From contig NZ_KI912156.1 in NCBI RefSeq assembly GCF_000517125.1, positions 312,290 to 376,289 of the forward strand: a stretch of 64,000 bases of DNA, written 5' to 3'. The DNA is from Arthrobacter sp. MA-N2. Its GTDB lineage: Bacteria; Actinomycetota; Actinomycetes; Actinomycetales; Micrococcaceae. Within the stretch, counting starts at the first letter, position 1; each line of letters starts with the position of its first letter. A program made the position numbers and the translations under genes. The notes under the pieces were generated by a model. The model saw only the letters and a program-made list of their open reading frames with translations. It ran no database searches and had not been told where the DNA came from. Below are positions 16,830-24,383 of the stretch, piece after piece.

Positions 16830-17320
16830 TCGTGCTCCCGAGCGACCGTGAAGAAGTCGACAAGAGTGCTTCGGGCGTCAGTGCGGCTCGCCGCGTCACG
16901 CTCGTCTTGTGCCGATTGAAGCGGCTCGATGACTTCGGCCATGACGCGAGGACGCTGGTCCTCGTCGGTCAGCAGGCCATCGAAGATGGCCGCGAGACGC
17001 GCATGCTCGCGATCGCTACCGAGCACGTACGCGCTGCCCACCACGTCAGTGGTCAGCGGGCCACCGTGGAGCCGCATGGTGGCCCGCGTCACAGTGGCCT
17101 CGCCCAGATTGAAGCGCGCACCAGCCGCGTCGATCCTGCTCCGGACCATCACGAGGCCCTCCTCGGGCCCGCGGACCGCCTCGACCGTCGGGCGGGGAGT
17201 CCAGGCCTTCCAGGCGGCCTCAAGCTCTTGTCCGCTGGCCATCGCGAGGGTGCGCATCCAGCCCTGCCTCTCCCGGATGGCATCCCCGGCCGGTCCGGCC
17301 TCTTGCATCACTTGCTCCAC
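16826..17320 (-). CDS. phnG: C-P lyase core subunit PhnG
   Basis: A 164-residue protein, first gene of the nine-gene C-P lyase operon. PhnG-type segments include REGQGWMRTLA-like text (RERQGWMRTLAMA), MVRSRIDAAGARFNLGEATVTR and GSAYVLGSDREHARLAAIFDGLL. PhnG belongs to the core complex. The start is a GTG at 17320 with GGAGG a few bases upstream. A palindromic operator ends 29 bases upstream of it, so transcription should be repressed by PhnF encoded divergently. Confidence 0.92.
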   Translation of the reverse strand: MEQVMQEAGPAGDAIRERQGWMRTLAMASGQELEAAWKAWTPRPTVEAVRGPEEGLVMVRSRIDAAGARFNLGEATVTRATMRLHGGPLTTDVVGSAYVLGSDREHARLAAIFDGLLTDEDQRPRVMAEVIEPLQSAQDERDAASRTDARSTLVDFFTVAREHE

Positions 17321-17348
17321 GCGTCCTCCGCACTTACCGCAACCTAGA

Positions 17349-17370
17349 GTTGTCTAGATGCCTAGATAAC
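17349..17370. promoter_or_regulatory. Palindromic operator between phnG and phnF
   Basis: Arms GTTGTCTAG (17349-17357) and CTAGATAAC (17362-17370) are inverted repeats with one mismatch around a 4-base spacer. It sits in the only divergent gap of the C-P lyase locus, 29 bases before phnG and 111 before phnF. HutC/UTRA-type GntR repressors bind palindromes of this shape; PhnF is the obvious ligand. Confidence 0.7.
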
Positions 17371-17481
17371 TTGACGTGGCTTGCCGGAACGGGCCCCCAA
17401 AGTGAACGTTCCGGAACAGGCGGGAGAACCTTGGGAACAGATGGCCGCCCGGAAGGCACAGGTCCGATAGGGTGAACCACT

Positions 17482-18222
17482 ATGTCATCACAGACCCGGT
17501 CCCCCAGTGGATATTCGACATGGCGGCTTATCGCCGAGGGTCTGCGGCGCGACATCCTCGACGGGGCAGCCCCCTCCGGATCGAGACTGCCATCGGAGAA
17601 CGAGCTCGCGGCCCGGTTCGGGGTGCACCGCAACACGGTCAGGCAGGCAGTCTCGGCCCTCACGGCTGAGGGACTAGTGGACTCCCGGCGCGGAAGCGGC
17701 ACCTTCGTCGCCGCACACGGGACGCTCGTGCACCGCATCGGAACCCGCACCCGGCTGAGCGACAGCCTCCGGGAGGGCTCCGTGGCTTCCGGTCAGCTGC
17801 TCGAATGCGCCATTGAGCCCGCGCCGCCCGCGGGGATCGCCGAGCGCCTGCGGCTCGACGGCCGGCCAGCTCTCCGGCTGGAGCTGGTCCGTTCGGTCAA
17901 CGGCGTCCCGGTCTCACGGGCCACGCAGTGGTACGCCGCGGACTCCGTGCCCGGCCTTCCCCAGCAATTCGCGGCCCTCGGGACGATCACAGGGGCGCTG
18001 CACGCGCTGGGGATCACTGACTACGTGCGCGCGTCGACCTCCGTCGGCGGCAGGCATGCGACTCCTGAGGAATCCGAGGACCTCGGGCTTCCCGTGGGGT
18101 CCGTGGTCCTCGAGGTGCGGGCACTCGACGCCCTGCCCGACGGGACCCCGCTCCAGTTTGGCGTCACACGGTTCGCCGCCTCTCGCGTCGAGCTCGACGT
18201 CGAGCACCCGGCCTCCGGCTGA
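17482..18222 (+). CDS. phnF: GntR/UTRA-family phosphonate regulator PhnF
   Basis: A 246-residue regulator. The winged helix spans about 10-80 (RLPSENELAARFGVHRNTVRQA with its wing SRRGSGTFVAA; motif positions 35-75). The UTRA ligand domain follows (LRLELVRSVNGVPVSRATQWYAAD, VVLEVRALDALPDGTPLQFGVTRFA; both split by turns). It is divergent from phnG with a palindrome between, as for PhnF in other phn loci. It probably represses the C-P lyase operon and itself, and perhaps phnD through the related site near 4215. Confidence 0.88.
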   Translation: MSSQTRSPSGYSTWRLIAEGLRRDILDGAAPSGSRLPSENELAARFGVHRNTVRQAVSALTAEGLVDSRRGSGTFVAAHGTLVHRIGTRTRLSDSLREGSVASGQLLECAIEPAPPAGIAERLRLDGRPALRLELVRSVNGVPVSRATQWYAADSVPGLPQQFAALGTITGALHALGITDYVRASTSVGGRHATPEESEDLGLPVGSVVLEVRALDALPDGTPLQFGVTRFAASRVELDVEHPASG

Positions 18223-18231
18223 GGCGGGTGC
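18204..18231. terminator. Stem-loop at the phnF/GAF-ANTAR convergence
   Basis: GCACCC and GCCTC pair with GAGGC and GGGTGC around a CGGCT loop, with one bulged G. The stem covers the phnF stop codon in the 23-base gap between convergent genes. It could end transcription from both sides, though no T-run is present. Confidence 0.4.
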
Positions 18232-18245
18232 CATGTGGAATCAAA

Positions 18246-19016
18246 CTACCCCGCTTGGCTTTGGCCCTGACGGTATACCGGCTCCTGGAAGTGGGTCAGG
18301 GTGCCCGCTCCGCCAACAGAATCCACCAAGGATTTGGCAATATCCCGCAATTTAATGTTGCGATTGCTCGAGGCTTCCGTCAGGATCCGGACGGCGTCCT
18401 CCTGGCTGCAGCGGCTCTGCGCCATGACAACTCCCACGGCAATGTCAATGATCGTGCGCGACTCCATCGCAGCCCGGAGATTGTCAGCACTGTCCTTATG
18501 GACGGCGAACCTGACGGCAAGCCGCAGGGCCTGTGATACTTCGCGTGTGTAGCCCCGGGCCCGGTCGGTGGCCCTTTCGTTGAACTTGTACGGCGCCTCG
18601 GAGTAAAGGTTAAGGGCTGCCTTGGCCTCGCCCTCAAGGTTGAACGGCAGGGAGAGAACGGACCTCAGGCCATATGACGCAACCGCACTCGCGTAGTCCG
18701 GGCCCCAGCGGTTCTCCTCAAGGAGATCCGGAACGAGGACTTCCCGTTCCTCCTTGGCGGCCGTCAAGCACGGCCCTTGGGCCAAGGAATACTGGATCTC
18801 GTCCACTTCGCGCGCCACATCGCTGCTCCACCCGATGGTGACTGCCTTCCGCTCGCGTAGCAGGGTTATTCCACAGAGCGCATCATCGCCGTCGCCCGCC
18901 ATCTGGTGGGCAGAGAACCGTGCCAGTTCATTGAGGAAGTCCTCGAAGTCGGCACTTTCCAGGATCAGGTTCTGGACTTGGTCGACCGTGGTTGGAGTCG
19001 ATTCTTCAGGGAGCAT
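18246..19016 (-). CDS. GAF and ANTAR domain protein
   Basis: A 256-residue cytoplasmic sensor. A GAF domain fills about 25-170 (AGDGDDALCGITLLRE, EIQYSLAQGPCLTAAKE, LRSVLSLPFNL), and an ANTAR RNA-binding domain fills about 180-235 (AMESRTIIDIAVGVVMAQ, RCSQEDAVRILTEASSNRN, LRDIAKSLVDS). ANTAR proteins prevent transcription termination by binding RNA hairpins; actinobacteria carry many GAF-ANTAR proteins of unknown targets. It stands alone and converges on phnF. Confidence 0.88.
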   Translation of the reverse strand: MLPEESTPTTVDQVQNLILESADFEDFLNELARFSAHQMAGDGDDALCGITLLRERKAVTIGWSSDVAREVDEIQYSLAQGPCLTAAKEEREVLVPDLLEENRWGPDYASAVASYGLRSVLSLPFNLEGEAKAALNLYSEAPYKFNERATDRARGYTREVSQALRLAVRFAVHKDSADNLRAAMESRTIIDIAVGVVMAQSRCSQEDAVRILTEASSNRNIKLRDIAKSLVDSVGGAGTLTHFQEPVYRQGQSQAG

Positions 19017-19166
19017 GGCGCGTTCTCCAAGCGAATATGCGGGTGGGGAGTATGTGGAAATAATAAGCCCCTCCGTCCACAGTCACACACCATAGCCTTG
19101 TGGAATACGCCGGACAGAGGTTCTTTTCCCGGAATGGCCCGAACCGCGGCCGCTCGCCGTCGTCCG

Positions 19167-20231
19167 CTAGACCCGTAGGCGCCGCGCCCGGAGCCGGGAC
19201 CATACTGCGGGCGCCACGACGACAGCCACGCCGACGGCGGCCCCGATCACGGTCTCCACGATGCGGTCCCGCAGTAGGAGCCCCGGGTCAACCCGGACTG
19301 CCAGCAACGTGGCGAGCAGGGCCAGCGGGGTCACGAAAAGCTGGGCCACGAAGTACTGCCGGGCAATAAACAACTCGGCCCCGAACTGGCAGGCCGCGAT
19401 TACCAGGACCATGGCCCACGGCGCGGGGCTGAGCCACAGGATGGCAGCCAGTAACACCAGGCCGATCAGCGTTCCGGTGATTCTCTGGATGCCTCGACGG
19501 ATGCGGTGGCGGGTGGAATGACCTACCAAGGGGACCACGGCCGCCACCATGGCCCAGTACGGGTGCCCGAAGCCGAGCGACTCACCGGCCATCGTCGCCA
19601 GCGTCCCGGCGAGGCCTGCGGCTACGAGGTAGCCGCCGCCTTCCAACCACGCTGCCCGCCGCTCGGGGGCCGTGTGGCGTATGGGTGGCGGTCGCTTCCA
19701 AGGCGTCCTATGGTTCTTGACCAACCGCGAGGACATGCCGATCAGCAGGCACAAGCCCGTAGTCAAGACGGCGACCAGCAGCGCTTCCCACAAAGGGGGC
19801 TGCGCTGTAATGGAGGCGATCGCGGCGAACGCGAAGATGTGGAAAAGGGAACCGGCGGGACGCAGCCGCCACAATGCGGCAACCACGGAACAGACGCCGG
19901 CCACGAAAGTGGTTGCGCCGGTCAGGAACCAGGAATATTCGACCGCGCCGATCCCCCACTGTTGCGCCGCGCGGGCGGTCAACGTTCCGAAGAGAATGAC
20001 CAGCAGCATCAAGCCGCCGGCTCGAAGCTGGCTGCGGAAGCGCAGGCTGTGCGTTTCATTGCGGCCATAGATGCCCGTGAAAGCCCCGAAGGAAGCGAAA
20101 ACGGCCAAATCGAGTCGCCCGATCAGGGTCAGCGTGATGAGCGGGACAAATACGCCTACTGCACAGCGGAGAGCCGGGTGATGGTCCTTGTTGCTGGGAC
20201 CGATCCTGAACATCTCTGCCAGGGAGTTCAA
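19167..20231 (-). CDS. FUSC-family membrane protein
   Basis: A 354-residue integral membrane protein with two clusters of hydrophobic helices (about 20-165 and 205-350) joined by a short basic cytoplasmic loop, LVKNHRTPWKRPPPIRHT. This matches the FUSC (aromatic acid exporter/fusaric acid resistance-like) superfamily. The second half has RHRIRRGIQRITGTLIGLVL, the conserved R-GT-G pattern of the family. Likely efflux of aromatic or other organic acids; the substrate is unknown. It is monocistronic and divergent from mscL. Confidence 0.8.
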   Translation of the reverse strand: MNSLAEMFRIGPSNKDHHPALRCAVGVFVPLITLTLIGRLDLAVFASFGAFTGIYGRNETHSLRFRSQLRAGGLMLLVILFGTLTARAAQQWGIGAVEYSWFLTGATTFVAGVCSVVAALWRLRPAGSLFHIFAFAAIASITAQPPLWEALLVAVLTTGLCLLIGMSSRLVKNHRTPWKRPPPIRHTAPERRAAWLEGGGYLVAAGLAGTLATMAGESLGFGHPYWAMVAAVVPLVGHSTRHRIRRGIQRITGTLIGLVLLAAILWLSPAPWAMVLVIAACQFGAELFIARQYFVAQLFVTPLALLATLLAVRVDPGLLLRDRIVETVIGAAVGVAVVVAPAVWSRLRARRLRV

Positions 20232-20499
20232 CGGATTGCCTGCCTCTGCTTGCTTCGGTTTGCGCGTCGCGCAAGGAAGAACTGCTAACTAATACTGCCC
20301 GACGGCGGCACTGGCATCCGATAAGAGCTTACGCCGGGAGGGCCCCGGCAGAGCGATTGGCCACCGTTGAATGGAAGACGCCGGGCCGCACTGCGCCGTC
20401 TGCACGGCTTCGATTGGTAGTGTCGTTCCCGTTGTTCCTAGCGGCCGGGATCACAAAACCGGCCACATCACACGTAATTTATTCATCGGAGGATTTTCC

Positions 20500-20925
20500 G
20501 TGCTCAAAGGTTTCAAAGACTTCGTTCTTCGCGGCAACATCATCGAGTTGTCCATCGCCGTGGTCATCGGCACCGCGTTCACGGCCCTGGTCACGGCGTT
20601 CACCAACAACATCATCAACCCTGTCATCGCCGCTGCCGGCGGCGTCAACGCCGAGGGCCTGGGCTTCTCCATTTGGCCGGACAATGCGAAGACCTTCGTC
20701 AACTTCGGCGCGGTCATCACCGCGTTCGTGACCTTCCTGATCACGGCAGCCGTGGTGTACTTCATCTTCGTTGCGCCCATGAACAAGCTCAACGAGCTGA
20801 CCAAGCGCCGGGCCTCCATCGCAGAGCCCGAGGACGAGCCCCTGCCGGCCGACACCGCCCTGCTGGTTGAAATCCGCGACCTCCTGACCGAGCTCGCGGC
20901 CGCCAACAAGGAAGCCTCCCGGTAA
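20500..20925 (+). CDS. mscL: Large-conductance mechanosensitive channel MscL
   Basis: A 141-residue channel protein. TM1 (about 15-45) carries LRGNIIELSIAVVIGTAF and ends in NNIINPVI; a short periplasmic loop follows; TM2 is FVTFLITAAVVYFIFV; the cytoplasmic bundle starts MNKLNELTKRR. It opens under membrane tension and protects against hypo-osmotic shock. I chose the GTG at 20500 because GGAGG lies seven bases upstream; an ATG 129 bases upstream would add a tail unlike the family. The length is typical. Confidence 0.93.
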   Translation: MLKGFKDFVLRGNIIELSIAVVIGTAFTALVTAFTNNIINPVIAAAGGVNAEGLGFSIWPDNAKTFVNFGAVITAFVTFLITAAVVYFIFVAPMNKLNELTKRRASIAEPEDEPLPADTALLVEIRDLLTELAAANKEASR

Positions 20926-21197
20926 CTCCGAAAGCCCGGCGACACGGATAGTCCATGGCGCGGCTCATATTCGCGCGTCCCGGGGTTTTCTCCGCGTCCC
21001 GTAGCCATTTGCGCGTCGTCAGGCAGGGTCAGATCCGGGGCGCAATGCTGCCCCTCACGTCCAGGGCCTGCGCGGTCACGGACATGAAAATGCTGTCCGG
21101 GTCCTTGGCACTTGCAGCCTCGAACCCGGACGCGCTCATTTACTTGTCCACGAACCTTTACGGCGCCACCATCCCCGCGGGAATGGATGGCCTAACC

Positions 21198-21401
21198 TCA
21201 CAGGGGTTGGATGTTCTCCGCCTGAGGGCCTTTCGGGCCTTGTACGACGTCGAACTGGACCCGCTGATTCTCGTCCAGTGATCTGTACCCACTCGAGGCG
21301 ATCGCCGAGTAGTGGGCAAAGACGTCCGCCGAACCGTCATCGGGGGCTATGAAGCCGAAACCCTTTTCGGCGTTGAACCATTTGACAATACCTGTTGCCA
21401 C
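21198..21401 (-). CDS. Cold-shock protein, CspA family
   Basis: A 67-residue single OB-fold protein. RNP1 is KGFGFI and RNP2 is DVFAHYSAI, with GIVKWFNAEKG at the N-terminus. Such proteins bind single-stranded RNA and DNA and act as RNA chaperones. The start is the GTG at 21401 with AGAAGGA upstream, which gives the standard length; an in-frame extension to 21479 would add 26 non-conserved residues. About 270 bases between mscL and its stop hold nothing I can support. Confidence 0.92.
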   Translation of the reverse strand: MATGIVKWFNAEKGFGFIAPDDGSADVFAHYSAIASSGYRSLDENQRVQFDVVQGPKGPQAENIQPL

Positions 21402-21495
21402 AGCCGTGTCCTTCTCTGAATCTGACTGACCATCGGCTTCGACCCCGATGCCCCCGAACGCATACGTCCGCTTCCTCAAAGCTACGGTGCAGGGT

Positions 21496-21990
21496 TCAGC
21501 CGCGCAAGGATATTCGTTGACGCTTAGTTCCGCGCATACGGTGAACGACCTTGCGGACGCCTGCGACCAGCAGAAAGCCGATCAGAGCTCCGGTGGTGTT
21601 CGCCAACACGTCGTTAATGTCTGCCGTCCGGCCGGAGGCGGTCACATACTGGGTAATTTCGATGGCCATCGACGTTCCACACCCGAGGACGAGCACTCGA
21701 GTCCAGCGCATCCCCCAGATCCCAAGAAAAACGCCTCCAGGGAGGAACAACAGGACATTAAGGACAAAGTCCTTAAGGTCGAGCGGGTTTGTCAGATCGA
21801 GCGGAACCAGATTCAGCACCGAACCTCCGCCGGAAGGACTGGCAAGGGTGGCATAGAAAACCACGGATGCCCAAAACCATCCGAGAGCCAACGCAACGCG
21901 GCGACCCACCCGGGCCGGGCGCCGGAAATACATGGATGCTGCTCCGATGCCAACAGCTCCGATCAGGCCGATGGCAATAAGAGGGGACAT
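21496..21990 (-). CDS. VanZ-like membrane protein
   Basis: A 164-residue protein with an N-terminal hydrophobic segment and three further helices. Typical VanZ-family text includes NLVPLDLTNPLDLKDFVLNVLLFLPGGVFLG (positions about 60-90) and SMAIEITQYVTASGRTADINDVLANTTGALIG, with the ExxQ and DxxDxxxNxxG pattern. The function of most members is unknown; the name comes from teicoplanin resistance. It is leftward and precedes the cold-shock gene after a gap of about 90 bases. Confidence 0.8.
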   Translation of the reverse strand: MSPLIAIGLIGAVGIGAASMYFRRPARVGRRVALALGWFWASVVFYATLASPSGGGSVLNLVPLDLTNPLDLKDFVLNVLLFLPGGVFLGIWGMRWTRVLVLGCGTSMAIEITQYVTASGRTADINDVLANTTGALIGFLLVAGVRKVVHRMRGTKRQRISLRG

Positions 21991-22041
21991 AACAACCTCA
22001 ATCCGGGAGAAGGGTATCAGTTGCGAGCCTAGCAGCCTTGG

Positions 22042-23088
22042 TTACAGAAGCCCGACCTCGGTCATCAGCTCGGTGACCTTCTCGCTATTGAGCTTGGCGG
22101 GGTCCACCGAAGGAGCCTGGAGATCCTTGAGGGGTACCAGCTTGGAGTTGGCCGGCACGTCTGAGCCCACGGTGTATTCAAAGGAATTGCCGGTTTGAAG
22201 GACCTGTTGACCCTCCTTGCCGGTGATGAACTTCAGGAACTGCTGGGCCTGGGCCTGCTTCTTGCTGGAGGCCAGGACGGCCCCGCCGGAGACGCTGACG
22301 AACGCGCCGGGGTCCTGGTTCTTGAAGTAGTGGAGATCGACGTTCTTGCTGTTCTCTCCGGTCTGGGCCTGGTCCACGAAGGAGTAGTAGTGGTACAGCA
22401 CGCCGGCGTCAACCTCTCCCGAGTTGACCGCCGCGAGCACCGGAGTGTCGTCCTTGTAGGACTTGAAGTTGCTCTTCGCGGCTTCCAGCCACTTCTTGGT
22501 TGCGTCTTCTCCCTTAAGCTCAAGCATGGCGCTGACGATGGCCTGGAAATCCGCGCCGCCAGTGGACGCGCCGATGCGTCCCTTCCATGAGGGGTCCGCG
22601 AGGTCCATGAGGGACTTGGGCAGCTGCTCGGGCGTGAGCTTGTTCTTGTTGTAGGCAAGCACTGTCGATCGGGCCGCAATGCCCGTCCAGTCGCCGGTCG
22701 AGGGCCGGTACTGGGCCGGTACCTGATTGAGGGTTGCCTGATCGACGGGGGCGAGCAATCCTGCTCCCGCTATGCGGACCATGGCCGGGGAATTTTCCGT
22801 CAGGAAGACATCCGCGGGGGTGTTCTTGCCTTCCTCACTGAGTTGGTTGCTCATTTCAAGGTCGTCTCCATTGCGGAGCGTGACCTTGATTCCCGTTTCC
22901 TTGGTAAAGGCGTCCACCCACGCGCCGGTGAGGTTTTCGTGCTGCGCGTTGTATACGACGATGCTGTCGCCGCCGGCCGCGGAACTACCGCTCGCAGTCC
23001 CTGTGGATGCGCCACTACAGGCCGAAAGAGCCAGCAGCGTGGCCGTGGCTGCGGCGAAGGCCGTTGCGGTTTTGATGCCGAATCTCAT
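22042..23088 (-). CDS. Iron(III) ABC transporter substrate-binding lipoprotein
   Basis: A 348-residue type II binding protein of the FbpA/Sfu group. It has a lipoprotein signal (LALSACSGAS), then IVVYNAQHENLTGAWVDAF, the ADVFLTENSPAMVRI segment, and a C-terminal hinge with VLYHYYSFVDQA carrying the tandem Tyr residues that usually bind ferric iron. ATG 23088 is preceded by GAAAGG; a longer frame to 23196 is rejected because the iron box lies there. No permease or ATPase gene is adjacent, so it must rely on partners elsewhere or act as an orphan. Confidence 0.85.
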   Translation of the reverse strand: MRFGIKTATAFAAATATLLALSACSGASTGTASGSSAAGGDSIVVYNAQHENLTGAWVDAFTKETGIKVTLRNGDDLEMSNQLSEEGKNTPADVFLTENSPAMVRIAGAGLLAPVDQATLNQVPAQYRPSTGDWTGIAARSTVLAYNKNKLTPEQLPKSLMDLADPSWKGRIGASTGGADFQAIVSAMLELKGEDATKKWLEAAKSNFKSYKDDTPVLAAVNSGEVDAGVLYHYYSFVDQAQTGENSKNVDLHYFKNQDPGAFVSVSGGAVLASSKKQAQAQQFLKFITGKEGQQVLQTGNSFEYTVGSDVPANSKLVPLKDLQAPSVDPAKLNSEKVTELMTEVGLL

Positions 23089-23188
23089 GGAGGCCTTTCG
23101 AAGGTTCCGGCAGGAGCGGAACCCTTGAGTGTTGGGGTGGTGTTTGCTTGTTGAGTTGAAGCGTTCGTCCAGCTCCTGAACGGTTGAG

Positions 23189-23207
23189 CTAGGCAAGGCA
23201 AACCTAA
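23189..23207 (-). promoter_or_regulatory. DtxR/IdeR-type iron box
   Basis: On the minus strand the 19 bases read TTAGGTTTGCCTTGCCTAG, close to the DtxR/IdeR consensus TTAGGTTAGSCTAACCTAA, with the TTAGGTTTGCC half strongest. A TATTATAG sequence just upstream could be the -10 element. The site lies about 100 bases upstream of the iron-binding lipoprotein start, so expression should rise when iron is scarce. Confidence 0.7.
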
Positions 23208-23471
23208 CTATAATAACAACATGCCATTGTTGCGTAATACTGGGCGCGCGGTAATTCAGTGTTACAAACGAACGGCCACCGGCCTCGTGGCTCAGCCCCC
23301 CCCTACCTTCACCGTCGGTTCCACCCGTAAAGAGTGCGCAAAATCTCTGCCCGTCGGTGTAAGGAATCCATCAAGATCGGAAGCGGCCGCCCCTAAGGGT
23401 GATGTGATGATAAGAGGGAAGGAACGGCCCTCCTATCATCGGGCCGACTCTCCATAGGAGCTGAATTCACC

Positions 23472-24122
23472 ATGAAACGCATGATCCCCACCAACGGTGC
23501 CGCAGACGATCCGGAGCTCCCCGGCTCGCTTCGGAAAGACTTCGTCGTGGTCGATGATCTCGGTGATTTCACCTACTACCCTTCCGAGACGGCGATGCTC
23601 GAAGACATGGAGTCCGTAAACGAAGCGGCCAGTATTTTCGACCGCGCCGGCAACGACTTCCGCCTGACGTTGGAGGGAGGACGGACGCTTCGGCTTAGCC
23701 ACTCGTTCGGTCGAGTGGAATTCACTTGGCTCCGTCAGACATGGATGAACGACCGGCGTCGGGACCCGGAGGCGCATCGTTTACTTCGCTTCTACCCCAC
23801 AAACCTGGATGCCCTTCTGACTGGAATATTTGAAACCCTGACCCTCGAAATCGCGAGCGAGGCCACCGACTCCCCTTGGCTCCTGGACCTAGGGGGCAAA
23901 GAAGCGCACCCCGCGACGCTCAGGGAGGTCGATGGCCTCCTCGCTCGGCTGGATCATCTTGAACGAGTGACGGTGCGCGACCCCTTCGGACACAACTACC
24001 GGCCAACCCGTCACGCACCACACCCCTTCCGTACCCTCGGTGCCGGGACGATCTACTATGTGGAGACCGAACCGGGTCCCGGCGCTGTCCGCCGTCCCGC
24101 GGTTTCTGACAGTTTGCCGTGA
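23472..24122 (+). CDS. Hypothetical protein
   Basis: A 216-residue soluble, acidic-to-neutral protein that I do not recognise. It has no signal peptide or membrane segment. Distinct pieces are DFVVVDDLGDFTYYPSETAMLEDMES near the N-terminus, LTLEGGRTLRLSHSFGRVEFTWLRQTW in the middle, and a Pro/Arg/His-rich C-terminal part (HNYRPTRHAPHPFRTL). The ATG at 23472 has GGAG about ten bases upstream. It is divergent from the iron-binding lipoprotein, with a 5' leader of more than 200 bases holding no clear element apart from the iron box at its far end. Confidence 0.6.
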   Translation: MKRMIPTNGAADDPELPGSLRKDFVVVDDLGDFTYYPSETAMLEDMESVNEAASIFDRAGNDFRLTLEGGRTLRLSHSFGRVEFTWLRQTWMNDRRRDPEAHRLLRFYPTNLDALLTGIFETLTLEIASEATDSPWLLDLGGKEAHPATLREVDGLLARLDHLERVTVRDPFGHNYRPTRHAPHPFRTLGAGTIYYVETEPGPGAVRRPAVSDSLP

Positions 24123-24133
24123 GTTCCCGCGGG

Positions 24134-24245
24134 TTAGGGAACGACGGCGACAACGTCGATTTCGACGAGGAAGTCGCCGAGGTACGAACCCACCGTAGTC
24201 CGGGCCGGGTAGGGCTTCGACGAACTTTTCATAGCTGGCGTTGAA
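24134..24245 (-). pseudogene. C-terminal remnant of a RidA-family gene
   Basis: The minus strand encodes ARTTVGSYLGDFLVEIDVVAVVP and a stop, the exact type of RidA (YjgF) C-terminus with its active-site Arg. In a shifted frame just upstream is NASYEKFVEALPGP, the preceding RidA helix. A frameshift near 24205 and loss of the N-terminal part leave a remnant. It abuts a remnant of a PucR regulator on the other strand. Confidence 0.65.
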
Positions 24246-24270
24246 TCCCGAAGCTCCTGAAGATCGGTGA

Positions 24271-24378
24271 AACATCTCCGCCATGGCCGCCCGCCTCCAT
24301 GTCCACAACAACACCGTCCGTTACCGGATCTCACGCTTGGCCAAGGACTTCGACCTCGCCGAAACCCCAGCACCCTAG
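24271..24378 (+). pseudogene. C-terminal helix-turn-helix remnant of a PucR-family regulator
   Basis: The frame reads MAARLHVHNNTVRYRISRLA, the PucR C-terminal HTH_30 motif, and ends DLAETPAP then TAG at 24378. A stop lies in frame immediately upstream at 24268, so nothing else of the gene remains. RidA and PucR genes often sit together in amino-acid or amide catabolism loci; a deletion joined their ends here. Confidence 0.65.
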
Positions 24379-24383
24379 GGCAA

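Noticed and set aside
20955..21281. Plus-strand frame of 108 codons after mscL
   Set aside because: Its end overlaps the cold-shock gene on the other strand and I see no domain or ribosome-binding site.
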